This document shows positions 7,991 to 17,124 of a stretch of 64,000 nt of DNA, piece by piece. Both the position numbers and the translations under genes were made by a program. Source of the stretch: an uncultured Acetatifactor sp. Lineage in GTDB: Bacteria > Bacillota > Clostridia > Lachnospirales > Lachnospiraceae. Numbering within the stretch: position 1 is the stretch's first letter; each line of letters starts with the position of its first letter. The stretch is taken from the NCBI GenBank assembly GCA_934402315.1, contig CAKRTS010000010.1:1-64000 (forward strand), read 5' to 3'. The notes beneath the pieces were generated by a model, which saw nothing but the letters and a program-made list of their open reading frames with translations, made no database searches and had not been told where the DNA came from.

Positions 7991-9361
7991 CTAAACCGCT
8001 CTCATGCTCCGAAGTCCCTTGGGATAATGGTTTTTCATAATACCGCCCGCAAGCTTCCCCCAGCCGAGGGAAAAACCGTCAACACAGATCAGATACCAGC
8101 CCTTCTCCCCCTCTGCCGGGAAGGTCTGGCCGTTCAGATACGCCGCCGTTGTCGGATCGTCCGCCCGCAGATTCCATACATGTAATGCCTCCTCGGGCGA
8201 AAGCGCCAGCGCAAGAGCGTGTGACGGCTCGAACCGGTTCTTCTTCAGCTCCCCGAGATGCAATCCCGGGCGAAGTACCTTAAGACCTTTCATGTCCGGC
8301 AGCTCCTCTGACACCAGATAGAGGTTATCTCCAAACCGGATGTACCGGCCGTGCTCCGGCGTCGTTGCGGCAGCTCCACACAGATTTTCCCTGCGGAAAG
8401 CCAGATATTCCACAAGCTCCTTCTCACTCATGCCCTTTGCCGTTCCGCGGAGCATGGTGCCGCGCCAGTCGGCGGGCATTGTCCCGGCTTTCTCGAAAAC
8501 CGCTGCAAAATGTCCCTCGCCCTTGATCTTATGCGGCCAGAGACGGATGGTTCCCGTAAGCCCGCCCTCACAGCCCGCCAGTCCGAACTTCTCCGCGTCG
8601 ATCGGCACAGCCCGGAAATCGGGATGACACTCCAGAAATCTCTCCACACTGCCCTCGTCCTCCTCTGGTGCAAAGGTACAGGTAGAGTACACCAGCCTTC
8701 CTCCGGGGCGCAGCATCGCAGCAGCACAGTCCAGTATTTCATCCTGTCTTTCCGCGCAAAGTGCAACGTTCTCAGGGCTCCATTCGTCACACGCCGCCTC
8801 ATTCTTCCGGAACATTCCCTCGCCTGAACAGGGTGCGTCAACCAGAATTCTGTCAAAATACGCCGGAAAGCTCTCCGCAAGGCGCGCCGGGGTCTCATTC
8901 GTCACACAGGCGTTGCGGATGCCCATTCTCTCGACATTTTCCGACAGTATTTTCGCTCTCGCGGGATGGATTTCGTTGCAGAGAAGGAAGCCCTTGCCCA
9001 TGAGCTTCGCCGCCAGCTGCGTGCTCTTACCGCCCGGTGCGGCGCAGAGATCCAGCACTCTGTCCCCCGGCTGCACCTGCAAAAGCTCCGCCGGCATCAT
9101 GGCGCTCGGCTCCTGAATATAGTAGACACCCGCGTCATGATAGGGATGCTTTCCGGGCTGCAGCTCCGCTTCATAGTAATAGCCGTTTTCCGCCCACGGA
9201 ACCGGCGCAAGCTGTGCCAGAGAGCCCGGTCTGGCATCGCCCGCCTTCAGGGCATTCACCCGGAGAGCCTGATATCTCTCCTGTTCAAAGCTGGCAAGAA
9301 ATTCCCCATATTCTTCCCCCAGCATCTGCTGCATTTTATCTAAAAAAGCCTCCGGAAGCAT
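7991..9361 (-). CDS. rsmF: RsmF/NOL1-NOP2-Sun family rRNA m5C methyltransferase
   Basis: A 456-residue SAM-dependent cytosine-C5 methyltransferase for rRNA. The N-terminal adaptor is followed by 'DLCAAPGGKSTQLA' (SAM motif I), 'DAPCSGEGMFRK' with the motif IV Cys, and 'YSTCTF' with the catalytic motif VI Cys. The last ~150 residues match the two C-terminal RNA-binding modules seen in Firmicute RsmF homologues, including 'LHLGELKKNRFEPSHALALA' and a final 'GWYLICVDGFSLGWGKLAGG'. The ATG at 9361 is used; the ribosome binding site (GGAATGA) is mediocre. It precedes the bile salt hydrolase gene by 57 bases on the same strand and may be co-transcribed. Confidence 0.9.
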   Translation of the reverse strand: MLPEAFLDKMQQMLGEEYGEFLASFEQERYQALRVNALKAGDARPGSLAQLAPVPWAENGYYYEAELQPGKHPYHDAGVYYIQEPSAMMPAELLQVQPGDRVLDLCAAPGGKSTQLAAKLMGKGFLLCNEIHPARAKILSENVERMGIRNACVTNETPARLAESFPAYFDRILVDAPCSGEGMFRKNEAACDEWSPENVALCAERQDEILDCAAAMLRPGGRLVYSTCTFAPEEDEGSVERFLECHPDFRAVPIDAEKFGLAGCEGGLTGTIRLWPHKIKGEGHFAAVFEKAGTMPADWRGTMLRGTAKGMSEKELVEYLAFRRENLCGAAATTPEHGRYIRFGDNLYLVSEELPDMKGLKVLRPGLHLGELKKNRFEPSHALALALSPEEALHVWNLRADDPTTAAYLNGQTFPAEGEKGWYLICVDGFSLGWGKLAGGIMKNHYPKGLRSMRAV

Positions 9362-9437
9362 CTGATTTCATTCCATCCTTTCCTGTTTCTGAATCATTAA
9401 CCCTATTTTTCCACATTCGACAGGGAAAGTCAATTAG

Positions 9438-9614
9438 CACCAAATTTCCGCCACGGCTATCTATGTCGGCGGCGGCAAACACGTCCACTTTGCCAAGACC
9501 TTCACGGATGTTGCGGATGGGCACAGGCACCAGTTCCAGGTAGCCTCTCTCATCGACGCACCCACGGACATCAGACGCGACAGAGACTGCAACTGCGATT
9601 GCGGCACCTGCTGA
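9438..9614 (+). pseudogene. YmaF-like protein, C-terminal remnant
   Basis: A frame open only from a stop at 9435 encodes 'GGGKHVHFAKTFTDVADGHR', 'HQFQVASLIDAPTD' and a Cys-rich end 'CNCDCGTC'. The HVHF..DGHRHQF pattern is the repeat of YmaF-family proteins, which are His-rich and otherwise uncharacterised. No ATG, GTG or TTG precedes the repeat in this frame, so the front of the gene is gone. A strong stem-loop follows 18 bases after the stop, as expected for a real gene end. Found in the 335-base gap between the ABC exporter and the methyltransferase genes; otherwise that gap holds nothing I can name. Confidence 0.55.
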
Positions 9615-9631
9615 CATCTCTCCACAGCAAA

Positions 9632-9656
9632 GGGGCAGACTCCTGCGGTCTGCCCC
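9632..9656 (+). terminator. Stem-loop terminator after the YmaF remnant
   Basis: Perfect 9-bp stem GGGGCAGAC / GTCTGCCCC with a 7-base loop, followed by CTATTTAAGG. It lies between the YmaF remnant and the convergent ABC exporter gene and may serve both. Confidence 0.6.
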
Positions 9657-9696
9657 CTATTTAAGGTATCCTTATCATTCTATGCTCTGCGTGCAG

Positions 9697-11268
9697 CTAG
9701 ACCTTGTTCATGGTAAAAGAACCGTTCTTTCCGTCGCAGGTATAGTCAAACAGCTTCAGATACTCTTCGCTCCTATTATGAGTAACCATGATAACGGTTT
9801 TCCCAAGCGCCAGTATCTCTTTTGTCAGGCGTGCCTCAAGCTCCGCACTCAATGCAGAAAACGGCTCATCCAGCACCAGAATTTCCTTGCCGGACAAAAT
9901 AGCCCTTGAAGCCAGCACGATCTGCTTCTCGCCACCGCTCAATTCGTTGCAGTTATCAATTTCGTAAATGGATTCATATTTTCTGTCGCCTGTGATCTCC
10001 TGTATGATTTTACTATATTCATAGCTTCCAAACACTGTGGCGTTGTCCTCGTATGGTCTTGTATAGACATAGGAATTCTGTTCCGAATAGAACATCAGCT
10101 CATTGCACAGGTCATAATCTGCCGGAACACCGTCGATTGTCACCTGTCCCTCGTCCTGCCGGATTCTCTGTGTCAAAAGCTTTACAAGCGTACTTTTTCC
10201 TGTTCCGCTGTTGCCGACAACCGCATAACTCTTTCCCTTCCGGAAGCAGAGGCAGCAATCACGCAGCTCAAATCCATCCCTCTTCACGGACACCTGATTC
10301 ATTTCGACCTCTCCCGTGAACGGCATTCCACGGAAAGGAATTTCTCTCCCTTCTGCGATCTCCTTTATCACTCTTGTCTTGACCCCTTCAACTGACTTTA
10401 CGGCACTGACAGAGTCGATAATCGTCCTCAGCGGAAACATAAAATCCTGAATATACGAAATCGTCGCCGCGGCAATACCGGCAGAAATGCTTCCGGTGCT
10501 GAGAAGAAAAGCTATTATGCCAAAGGCTGCCGTATTGACAATATACATGACACTTCCGTTTAATACATTCGTAAACGTTTTAAATTTTCCGTATTCGTAT
10601 CTTGCTTTCTCCATGGATAGCAAAGATTTTTTGTGCGTTTCAGAAACAGGCCGGACAGTAAAACGGTCAATAAACGAAAAGCCCTTCAGCAGATCCAGAA
10701 CGGTATTTGTATATCTCCCTGTTTCTCCAAGCATGTGCTGCTTCTTCTGGGATAGCCTGTTCCCTGTTACTCTCGGCAGGAACAATGCCAGCACTGCCGT
10801 TATATAAATAATTATGGCAATCCGAACATCCAGCATAAAGATATAGATTGCATATACGGTCAATCCTATAATTGACTCGCACACTTCCATCGTATACTCG
10901 ATATATTCCTCACAGCTTGCAATATCGTTATTAATTACCGAAGCGTATTCGCCGATTTCTTTTTTGTTGTACTCCTCCGGCAGCTTCTGTATGGTTGCGC
11001 AGAAATAGTCCTGTCTTATTTTCTCATAAAACTTCCTGTCCAGCTTCCATGCACTTTTTTGTGTGATATATTGTGCCGCCATTCCAATCATAACAAAAAC
11101 CACAAAGATGCCGATCCATTTGGCTACGTCATAAATCCCGTTGCTGAATCCGCAATCGATCATATTTTTAATTACATATGGCAGTGCAGCAATCGCGCTC
11201 ATATATATGATGTGGAAAAACAGCCGCGCCAGAATTTCCTTCCACAGTAATTTATAATATTTTTTCAT
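9697..11268 (-). CDS. ABC exporter, fused permease and ATPase
   Basis: A 523-residue half-transporter: six membrane segments in about residues 1-300 and a nucleotide-binding domain after that with Walker A 'GNSGTGKST' (about 352-360), signature 'LSGGEKQ', Walker B 'ILVLDEP' and switch His in 'VTHN'. Such exporters move lipids, peptides or drugs outwards, usually as homodimers or with a second half. The Q-loop region is short and divergent. It lies downstream of a sensor kinase and response regulator on the same strand, separated by 132 bases that contain an 11-bp inverted repeat, so it may be a regulated target of that pair. Substrate unknown. Confidence 0.85.
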   Translation of the reverse strand: MKKYYKLLWKEILARLFFHIIYMSAIAALPYVIKNMIDCGFSNGIYDVAKWIGIFVVFVMIGMAAQYITQKSAWKLDRKFYEKIRQDYFCATIQKLPEEYNKKEIGEYASVINNDIASCEEYIEYTMEVCESIIGLTVYAIYIFMLDVRIAIIIYITAVLALFLPRVTGNRLSQKKQHMLGETGRYTNTVLDLLKGFSFIDRFTVRPVSETHKKSLLSMEKARYEYGKFKTFTNVLNGSVMYIVNTAAFGIIAFLLSTGSISAGIAAATISYIQDFMFPLRTIIDSVSAVKSVEGVKTRVIKEIAEGREIPFRGMPFTGEVEMNQVSVKRDGFELRDCCLCFRKGKSYAVVGNSGTGKSTLVKLLTQRIRQDEGQVTIDGVPADYDLCNELMFYSEQNSYVYTRPYEDNATVFGSYEYSKIIQEITGDRKYESIYEIDNCNELSGGEKQIVLASRAILSGKEILVLDEPFSALSAELEARLTKEILALGKTVIMVTHNRSEEYLKLFDYTCDGKNGSFTMNKV

Positions 11269-11317
11269 CTAAACCGGTCTCTTTCGTTTTGAGATGTCTG
11301 AAATTTGCCTTCAAATA

Positions 11318-11355
11318 CAGTAGTATCCCGCTATATTAGTAGCAGGATACTACTG
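11318..11355. promoter_or_regulatory. 11-bp perfect inverted repeat between regulator and ABC exporter genes
   Basis: CAGTAGTATCC at 11318-11328 and its exact complement GGATACTACTG at 11345-11355, loop of 16. No T-run follows on the minus strand, so it is more likely an operator or an RNA processing/attenuation hairpin than an intrinsic terminator. Confidence 0.5.
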
Positions 11356-11400
11356 ATACATGCAAGTTACTTCCCGTTGCATGCGCCTTATTATCTCTTA

Positions 11401-12093
11401 TTAGATTTTGAAGCGGTAGCCGACTCCCCATATCGTCTCGATATACTGGGGCTTTGCGGTGTCTGTTTCAATTTTTTCACGAATTTTCTTGATGTGGACG
11501 GTAACGGTCGCAATATCGCCGATCGAATCCATGTCCCAGATCTCGCGGAACAGCTCTTCCTTCGTAAAGACATGGTTCGGATTCTCCGCCAGAAAGGTCA
11601 GCAGATCAAATTCCTTTGTCGTAAAGGTTTTCTCCACGCCATTCACATAGACGCGGCGCGCGGTCTTATCAATGCGGAGTCCGCGGATCTCCACAATATC
11701 GTTCTGCGGCTTCTGGTTCGTTCCGACCAGTCTCTCGTAACGCGCCAGATGTGCCTTGACCCTCGCCACAAGCTCGCTGGGGCTGAAGGGCTTCGTCATG
11801 TAATCATCCGCCCCGAGACCGAGACCGCGGATTTTATCAATATCATCCTTCTTCGCGGAAACCATCAGGATCGGAACATTCTTTTCCTCACGGATCTTCT
11901 TGCAGACCTCAAAGCCATCGATACCGGGAAGCATCAGATCCAGAATGATCAAATTATAATCTCCCGACAGGGCGGCCTCCAGCCCCTCATCTCCGCTGTT
12001 GCGGATATCCACCTCAAAGTCCGACAGCTCCAGATAATCTCTCTCAAGGTCAGCAATCGCCACCTCATCCTCAATAATCAGAATTTTGCTCAT
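11401..12093 (-). CDS. OmpR/PhoB-family response regulator
   Basis: A 230-residue two-domain response regulator. The receiver domain carries the acidic pocket ('IIEDE'), the phospho-acceptor Asp in 'LIILDLMLPG' (about residue 52), Ser in 'MVSAKKD' and the conserved Lys in 'TKPFSP'. The C-terminal winged helix shows 'FTTKEFDLLTFLAENPNHVF' and the recognition-helix region 'VTVHIKKIREKIE' ending in 'IWGVGYRFKI'. It follows the sensor kinase gene by 30 bases, an inverted order for this family, in which the regulator usually comes first. Probable targets are its own operon and the ABC exporter gene downstream. Confidence 0.9.
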   Translation of the reverse strand: MSKILIIEDEVAIADLERDYLELSDFEVDIRNSGDEGLEAALSGDYNLIILDLMLPGIDGFEVCKKIREEKNVPILMVSAKKDDIDKIRGLGLGADDYMTKPFSPSELVARVKAHLARYERLVGTNQKPQNDIVEIRGLRIDKTARRVYVNGVEKTFTTKEFDLLTFLAENPNHVFTKEELFREIWDMDSIGDIATVTVHIKKIREKIETDTAKPQYIETIWGVGYRFKI

Positions 12094-12123
12094 ATCTTAT
12101 GTCCACCTTTCCTATAATATCTC

Positions 12124-13605
12124 CTACTTTTCTCCCTGCAGCTCGATATATTTTCTGAGCACGAAGTGCATGCACGTTCCCTCGCCTTCCTTTGCCGTAG
12201 CCCAGATATATCCGCCGTGATCCTCAATGATCTTCTTCACGATTGAAAGTCCGATGCCGCTGCCGCCCTGTGCGGAATTGCGGGATGCATCCGTGCGGTA
12301 AAACCTCTCAAATATCCTGCCCAGATCCTTCTGCGCGATTCCCTTTCCGTTATCCTCGATCTCAATCCGGATGGAATCCACCTCATCCAGAATGCGGATG
12401 TCAATGACACCCTGGGGCTTATCCATATATTTAATGCTGTTGCTGATAATGTTGTTGATGACCTTTTTCATCTGCTCAGGGTCGGCTATGATGACTGTGT
12501 CAGGGCTGACAAGGTTAGAGTAATTCAGCTTGATATTGCGCTGCTCCAGATCCATACCGACCTCCTCCACGCAGTCCCCAAAATAATCGGCGACATTGAT
12601 CCTATGGAAATTGTAAGGAATCCTGTTATTGTCGATTCTGGAATAATAGGTCAGCTCATTGATCAGCCTCTCCATATCATTCGCCTTGCTGTAGATGGTC
12701 TTGATGTATTTATCCATCTTCTCCGGCGTGTCCGCCACACCGTCCATGATTCCCTCGACATAGCCCTTGATCGCCGTGATCGGCGTCTTGAGGTCGTGCG
12801 AAATATTACTGATCAGCTCGCGGTTCTGTTTCTCATTCTCCGAATTTTCCTCCGTGGATTCCTTCAACCGGAGCCTCATATCCTCGTAATTGCGGTACAG
12901 ATCGCCGATCTCTCCGCCGGCATCCGTCTCCAGCGCGTATTCAAAGTTGCCCTCCTTGATCTTACGCATCGCCACATTCAGCTCATTGATCGGGTTAAAT
13001 ACCCCCTTGCGAATCCATCTTGTCAGCATCAGACTGGTAAAGATTAGTACAACAAACATCGCCACAAACATATCGATAAGCAGATGCCTCGAAATCAGGG
13101 AATTCGATTTTGTGACGACAAACACGCTGCCCTCTGCGCCATCGGTAAAGTAAAAATCTATCTGCTTGACATATTTTCCGTATTCATCGTAATAGATGCC
13201 GGAGCCCTCCGAGAAATCGCCGTCTCCAAACTCAGGCAGTTTCGGAAAGATTTCCTTCGCCGCTTCCTCGTTTCCGGCGTAATAAAGCTCATTTCCCCTT
13301 CTGACGAGAATATAGGTTGAACTGCGGGCAATCTCGGAATTGACCTCCTCGAGATATTCCTTATTCTCCAGTCTTGCAGGGTCCAGTCTGACCTGCTCCA
13401 TCAGAACCTCATATGCCTTGTCCGTCGCCGCGACAATCTCATTGATATTCGCTGTAGGCGACTTATACCCGGCGGATTCCACCGAGAAGCCCTTCTGCAC
13501 ATTCACCAGATACAGTCCGATGCCGCAGAAGGCAAGGGACGTCAGCACAAGCGGCAACACAATGATAGAAATGAATGTAACACGGATTCTTGTCTTAAAT
13601 TTCAT
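12124..13605 (-). CDS. Membrane sensor histidine kinase
   Basis: A 493-residue kinase with two membrane segments (about 8-32 and 170-195) enclosing an extracytoplasmic sensing domain of about 140 residues, then HAMP, dimerisation domain with the phospho-accepting His270 in 'NISHDLKTP', and an ATPase domain with 'IISNSIKYM' (N box), 'IEDNGKGI' (G1), 'RIFERFYR' (F) and 'GGSGIGLSIVK' (G2). Start at 13605 is set by GAGG 6 bases upstream. A 6-bp GC hairpin (13620-13637) sits in the leader. The gene is divergent from another two-component system starting at 13820, so the 214-base intergenic region holds promoters for both. The ligand is unknown; neighbours suggest cell-envelope stress. Confidence 0.88.
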   Translation of the reverse strand: MKFKTRIRVTFISIIVLPLVLTSLAFCGIGLYLVNVQKGFSVESAGYKSPTANINEIVAATDKAYEVLMEQVRLDPARLENKEYLEEVNSEIARSSTYILVRRGNELYYAGNEEAAKEIFPKLPEFGDGDFSEGSGIYYDEYGKYVKQIDFYFTDGAEGSVFVVTKSNSLISRHLLIDMFVAMFVVLIFTSLMLTRWIRKGVFNPINELNVAMRKIKEGNFEYALETDAGGEIGDLYRNYEDMRLRLKESTEENSENEKQNRELISNISHDLKTPITAIKGYVEGIMDGVADTPEKMDKYIKTIYSKANDMERLINELTYYSRIDNNRIPYNFHRINVADYFGDCVEEVGMDLEQRNIKLNYSNLVSPDTVIIADPEQMKKVINNIISNSIKYMDKPQGVIDIRILDEVDSIRIEIEDNGKGIAQKDLGRIFERFYRTDASRNSAQGGSGIGLSIVKKIIEDHGGYIWATAKEGEGTCMHFVLRKYIELQGEK

Positions 13606-13736
13606 CTCATACCTCATTTCTGCGCTTGTCGGCGCAGTGCATACTCTGAAACCATGTTTCAATTTTAACACATTTTTGACAAAATACTATAAACTTCTCT
13701 GGATATTATCCTAAAAAAAATCTAAAAATACAGATC

Positions 13737-13768
13737 TTCATCCCAAATTCACACCGGCATGATATACT
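13737..13768 (+). promoter_or_regulatory. Activator-type promoter: phased TTCA repeats plus TATACT
   Basis: TTCA at 13737 and 13748 (11-nt phase, inside TTCATCCCAAATTCA) and a -10 TATACT at 13763-13768, 26 bases after the first repeat; no good -35. The same layout precedes the ABC transporter at 16231. This is the classical arrangement for an OmpR-family activator, most simply the regulator encoded at 13820. Confidence 0.65.
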
Positions 13769-13819
13769 TTACGCAAGCTGATTTTTCTAAAATAAAGGAA
13801 TGCGGAGGCAAGCACTGTT

Positions 13820-14503
13820 ATGAATCATTCTTATTCGGTTCTGTTTCTGGAGGATGAACCTACCATACGCGACGTTCTGACAGAATATATGAGTCTGTCA
13901 GGCTATCAGGTCACCGCTGTGGCGGACGGCGATCAGGCGATCGGGCTTCTCCGCACGCAGACCTTCCATATCGCGGTTCTGGACATCATGGTTCCCGGTG
14001 CGAGCGGCTTCGATGTCCTTCAATTTATTCAACAGCATTCGCCTGACACTGCGGTCATTATGCTGACTGCCTTAGAGGATGAGACTTCGCAGGTAAAAGC
14101 ATTCAATCTCTATGCGGACGACTATATTATCAAGCCCGTCTCGCCCATTATCCTCCTAAAACGCATGGAGACCATTCTTCGCAGAACCGCCTCAAGACCC
14201 GCCTCCGCAGAAGCCCCGCAGAGCGGTCTGTCCCTGAAGGAAGAATCCTACAGCGCCTATTATCACGGAGAGAAGCTGCCGCTCACGCTGAGTGAATACC
14301 TGCTTCTGCATACACTCTATCAGTCACCGCAACGTGTTTTTACCAGAGAACAGCTTATTCTTCGCATCTTTAACGAGGACTACATAGGAAATGACCGCAT
14401 CATTGACGCACATGTAAAAAATGTGAGAAAAAAGCTGCCCGTGCCCTGCATCAAGACGGTGATCGGCGTCGGCTACCAGTTTGACAAGGAGGCTCTGCAA
14501 TGA
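13820..14503 (+). CDS. OmpR-family response regulator of an envelope-stress system
   Basis: A 227-residue response regulator with phospho-Asp in 'VLDIMVPG' (about residue 55), 'MLTALED' and 'IKPVSP', then a winged-helix domain ending 'IKTVIGVGYQF'. GGAGG lies 11 bases upstream of the ATG. Its stop overlaps the kinase start (ATGA), so the two are translationally coupled. The promoter ahead of it carries phased TTCA repeats that recur before the ABC transporter at 16231, which makes autoregulation plus activation of that transporter the simplest model. This is the arrangement of systems that sense bacitracin, lantibiotics or similar peptides; that ligand class is inference only. Confidence 0.9.
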   Translation: MNHSYSVLFLEDEPTIRDVLTEYMSLSGYQVTAVADGDQAIGLLRTQTFHIAVLDIMVPGASGFDVLQFIQQHSPDTAVIMLTALEDETSQVKAFNLYADDYIIKPVSPIILLKRMETILRRTASRPASAEAPQSGLSLKEESYSAYYHGEKLPLTLSEYLLLHTLYQSPQRVFTREQLILRIFNEDYIGNDRIIDAHVKNVRKKLPVPCIKTVIGVGYQFDKEALQ

Positions 14504-16092
14504 AACTCGGAAAGAAAAACCTGATCTATAGCCTGATTCTGGCAGTCCTGCTCCTCGGCTTTCTGGTCGGCTATTTTATCTATATGCTCCCCTCCCTCTA
14601 TGTCAATTACAGCAATGAACAGAGTATGCGTTCCGTCCGCAGACAGCATGAGGCGTACCTTAAGGACGGCTCCTACGAAAATATAACCGTCCAGAATCCG
14701 ACCGCCTGTCTGTCTCTCAGAATTCCCTTTGAAGGTGAGAGCATCTCCGTTGCCGGTCTGTTCTATTCCGCCACGATCACGGCAAACTCGGACGAGCTTC
14801 TTGAGATCCTTAAGGTTTTTCAGCAGCATCTGAAGACAGCATCCCAGGATGCCTCCTCCTTGAGTTCCGAACAGGTACGGGAAGACATTTCATCCCTGTC
14901 TGACCGCCTTATAACCGCTCTTGAAGCATCCATGACAGATATGTCATCTCTCCCTTTTTCCATTGATGTACATTCCACGGCTACCGCAAAGGATTTTTAT
15001 TCCGGTAATTTTATGGTTCTTCACCCGATTTCCGACGACTTCTTCATTCTGGAGGCAGGTGTGTATGATTCCAACGTGCGCTATACCTCTTATATCGCCA
15101 TCAGCTCCACATCTGACGCTTATGTCATATCCATTTTACCGATGGTGACCTCCGAAATGGAGGAGATCCGTCCCATCGTTTTGGAAAGTCTGCCCATGAT
15201 CGGCGCCGTTGTACTTCTTATGGTCTTACTCTTCTCGCAATTCTATTCCAAAAGCATTGTAACACCTCTGGAACGGTTGGTGCAGCATACCTCTTCTATG
15301 AAGAACTCTCCGGCGCTTGTCCGCGAAGCCGTTCTTCCCGGAGATGACCGTCCTGACGAGATCGGCGAGCTTACCCGCACGCTCGAGGAGCTCTACTCAC
15401 GCCTCGGAGAACAATACCAGCAGTTAGAAGAGAAAAATGCTGCTCTTGAAAACGAGAACAAACGGCGGGAGCTCTTTTTACGCTCCTCCTCCCATCAGCT
15501 GAAAACCCCGATTGCCGCCGCTTTGCTGCTGGTGGACGGAATGATAAATCAGATCGGAAAATACAGGGATGTCGCGCTGTATCTGCCTCAGGTTAAGAGC
15601 CAGCTGCTCTCCATGCGCAAAATTGTGGAAGATGTGCTATATCTGAGCCGCCACGAGGACAATCTCACCCTACAGCCCGTATCCGTTGCCTGGCTGCTGC
15701 AGATGCGCTTGGACACCTTTCAGATTCCTGCGGCGGACAAGGGTATCCGGCTTAATCTCTGTCTTGGCGCAGATCCCGTGATCTCTTCCGATGAAAGTCT
15801 GCTCACACAGATTCTGGACAATCTGCTCGGCAACGCTGTCACCCACACACCGTCCGGCGGTCATGTCGAAATCACACTTTCCGGGAACTGCCTGCGGATA
15901 CGCAACTATGGCACAACCATCCCCGACAGCATCCTGCCGCACATCTTCGACCCTTTTGTCAGCGGTGCACAGGCTGGCGGAGGTCATGGGCTTGGACTCT
16001 ATATTGCTTCCTATTATGCAGAAAGGCTGGGACTCCCCCTTGAACTTACAAACGGTGACGACTATGTAAATGCCGATCTGCTCTTCACATAA
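14500..16092 (+). CDS. Membrane sensor histidine kinase paired with the 13820 regulator
   Basis: A 530-residue kinase: membrane segment at about 8-30, an extracytoplasmic domain of ~195 residues, second membrane segment at about 229-247, HAMP-like linker and a coiled coil ('QYQQLEEKNAALENENK'), then the dimerisation domain with His332 in 'SSHQLKTP'. The ATPase domain has 'LLGNAVTHTPSG' (N box) and 'GGGHGLGLYIASYY' (G2). The large ectodomain argues for direct ligand sensing rather than sensing through an ABC transporter. Followed after 138 bases by the two-gene ABC transporter. Confidence 0.9.
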   Translation: MKLGKKNLIYSLILAVLLLGFLVGYFIYMLPSLYVNYSNEQSMRSVRRQHEAYLKDGSYENITVQNPTACLSLRIPFEGESISVAGLFYSATITANSDELLEILKVFQQHLKTASQDASSLSSEQVREDISSLSDRLITALEASMTDMSSLPFSIDVHSTATAKDFYSGNFMVLHPISDDFFILEAGVYDSNVRYTSYIAISSTSDAYVISILPMVTSEMEEIRPIVLESLPMIGAVVLLMVLLFSQFYSKSIVTPLERLVQHTSSMKNSPALVREAVLPGDDRPDEIGELTRTLEELYSRLGEQYQQLEEKNAALENENKRRELFLRSSSHQLKTPIAAALLLVDGMINQIGKYRDVALYLPQVKSQLLSMRKIVEDVLYLSRHEDNLTLQPVSVAWLLQMRLDTFQIPAADKGIRLNLCLGADPVISSDESLLTQILDNLLGNAVTHTPSGGHVEITLSGNCLRIRNYGTTIPDSILPHIFDPFVSGAQAGGGHGLGLYIASYYAERLGLPLELTNGDDYVNADLLFT

Positions 16093-16096
16093 AGGT

Positions 16097-16139
16097 TTCA
16101 TTCCATCTTCATCTGAAATTCATACCGGGATGCTATTCT
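16097..16139 (+). promoter_or_regulatory. Activator-type promoter of the ABC-2 transporter: three phased TTCA repeats
   Basis: TTCA at 16097, 16108 and 16119 (exactly 11 nt apart) followed by TATTCT at 16134-16139. The last two repeats and the -10 have the same spacing (26) as at 13737-13768, and the intervening sequence is also similar (AAATTCATACCGG against AAATTCACACCGG). Strong evidence that one response regulator controls both promoters. Confidence 0.7.
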
Positions 16140-16163
16140 TGATTTGCAAAAGCAAAAACGAGG

Positions 16164-16188
16164 TCGTGCCTGAGCGCACCCGGCACGA
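16164..16188 (+). promoter_or_regulatory. Hairpin in the 5' leader of the ABC-2 transporter operon
   Basis: TCGTGCC / GGCACGA, 7 bp with an 11-base loop, located between the predicted start of transcription and the ribosome binding site. No T-run, so not a terminator; it may stabilise the transcript. Confidence 0.35.
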
Positions 16189-16230
16189 ACCATACCATAT
16201 AGGAAGCTGTGCGCAGAAATGAGGATGACC

Positions 16231-17124
16231 ATGTTACTTACCATTGAAAATCTCACGGTTCGCTACGGGCAGGACACCGCCCTGTCCATCACAGAGCCAT
16301 TGACCATCGAGGAGGGCGACCGCATCGGCATTATCGGCTCCAACGGTGCCGGGAAGAGCACATTACTGAAAAGCATTCTCGGTCTGGTCAATTATCAAGG
16401 CTCTATTGTCTCAAAGCTGCGCCCGGAGGACATCGCCGTGCATATGCAGTTTAACGAGTACACAAATTCTATGCCCGTGCGCTATATTATGGAGGCGATC
16501 CTGAACACGAAGATTAAAAAGAATGCGCCCTTGCAGGAGCTGATCCGTTACTTTGAGTTTGAGGATTGCCTGCGCAAGCGGTTCAACAGCCTCTCCGGCG
16601 GTCAGAAGCAGCGTTTTACCATTATCATGGTCATGATGCAGAATGCCCCTCTGACCTTCTATGACGAAGTGACCTCCGGTCTGGACTTTGAGACACGCCA
16701 GAAGCTGGTGGAAAAGCTGGTCGCATGGTATCGCGGCAAAAAGGCAAGCCTCTGCGTGGTGTCCCATTATTACGAGGAGCTGGAACAGCTTGCGGATAAG
16801 CTGCTGATTCTGGATAAGGGGCAGTTAGTCGCCTTCGGCAGAAAGGACGAATTGTTCCGCAAATACTGCGGCAGGGCTGTCATTGTCCTCAACAACACGG
16901 ACGAAAACCGCCACCTTCTCACACCCTACCGCTCCAGACAGCTGGCATCGCCGGAGCATCTGCTGGCATATTCGTGTGATACCAGGGAGGTAGAGGAAAA
17001 GCTGACCTCACTGCTTCTCGAAAACAACGTAAACTACAAGCGCAGCAACAGTGATATTGAAATGATCTATATAAACGCAAAGGCGGATGCCGGTAAGGAG
17101 GACAATCTCAATGGAAACAACTAG
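16231..17124 (+). CDS. ABC transporter ATP-binding protein
   Basis: A 297-residue ATPase subunit with Walker A 'GSNGAGKST', signature 'LSGGQKQR', a Walker B where the usual run is 'LTFYDEVTSGLD' (Asp-Glu kept, hydrophobics atypical) and the switch 'VSHY' in place of the more usual TH. After about residue 215 comes a C-terminal extension ending 'NSDIEMIYINAKADAGKE', as in drug or lantibiotic exporters of the ABC-2 type. Start at 16231 is fixed by GAGG 6 bases upstream. It overlaps the permease gene by 14 bases. Likely expels or neutralises an envelope-active compound under control of the preceding two-component system. Confidence 0.85.
   Translation: MLLTIENLTVRYGQDTALSITEPLTIEEGDRIGIIGSNGAGKSTLLKSILGLVNYQGSIVSKLRPEDIAVHMQFNEYTNSMPVRYIMEAILNTKIKKNAPLQELIRYFEFEDCLRKRFNSLSGGQKQRFTIIMVMMQNAPLTFYDEVTSGLDFETRQKLVEKLVAWYRGKKASLCVVSHYYEELEQLADKLLILDKGQLVAFGRKDELFRKYCGRAVIVLNNTDENRHLLTPYRSRQLASPEHLLAYSCDTREVEEKLTSLLLENNVNYKRSNSDIEMIYINAKADAGKEDNLNGNN

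Noticed and set aside
9336..9617. 93-residue minus-strand frame before the methyltransferase gene
   Set aside because: It is the antisense of the YmaF-like remnant and reads through the methyltransferase start region; no ribosome binding site or family.
11305..12117. 270-residue open frame on the plus strand
   Set aside because: Antisense to the response regulator with intact receiver and winged-helix motifs.
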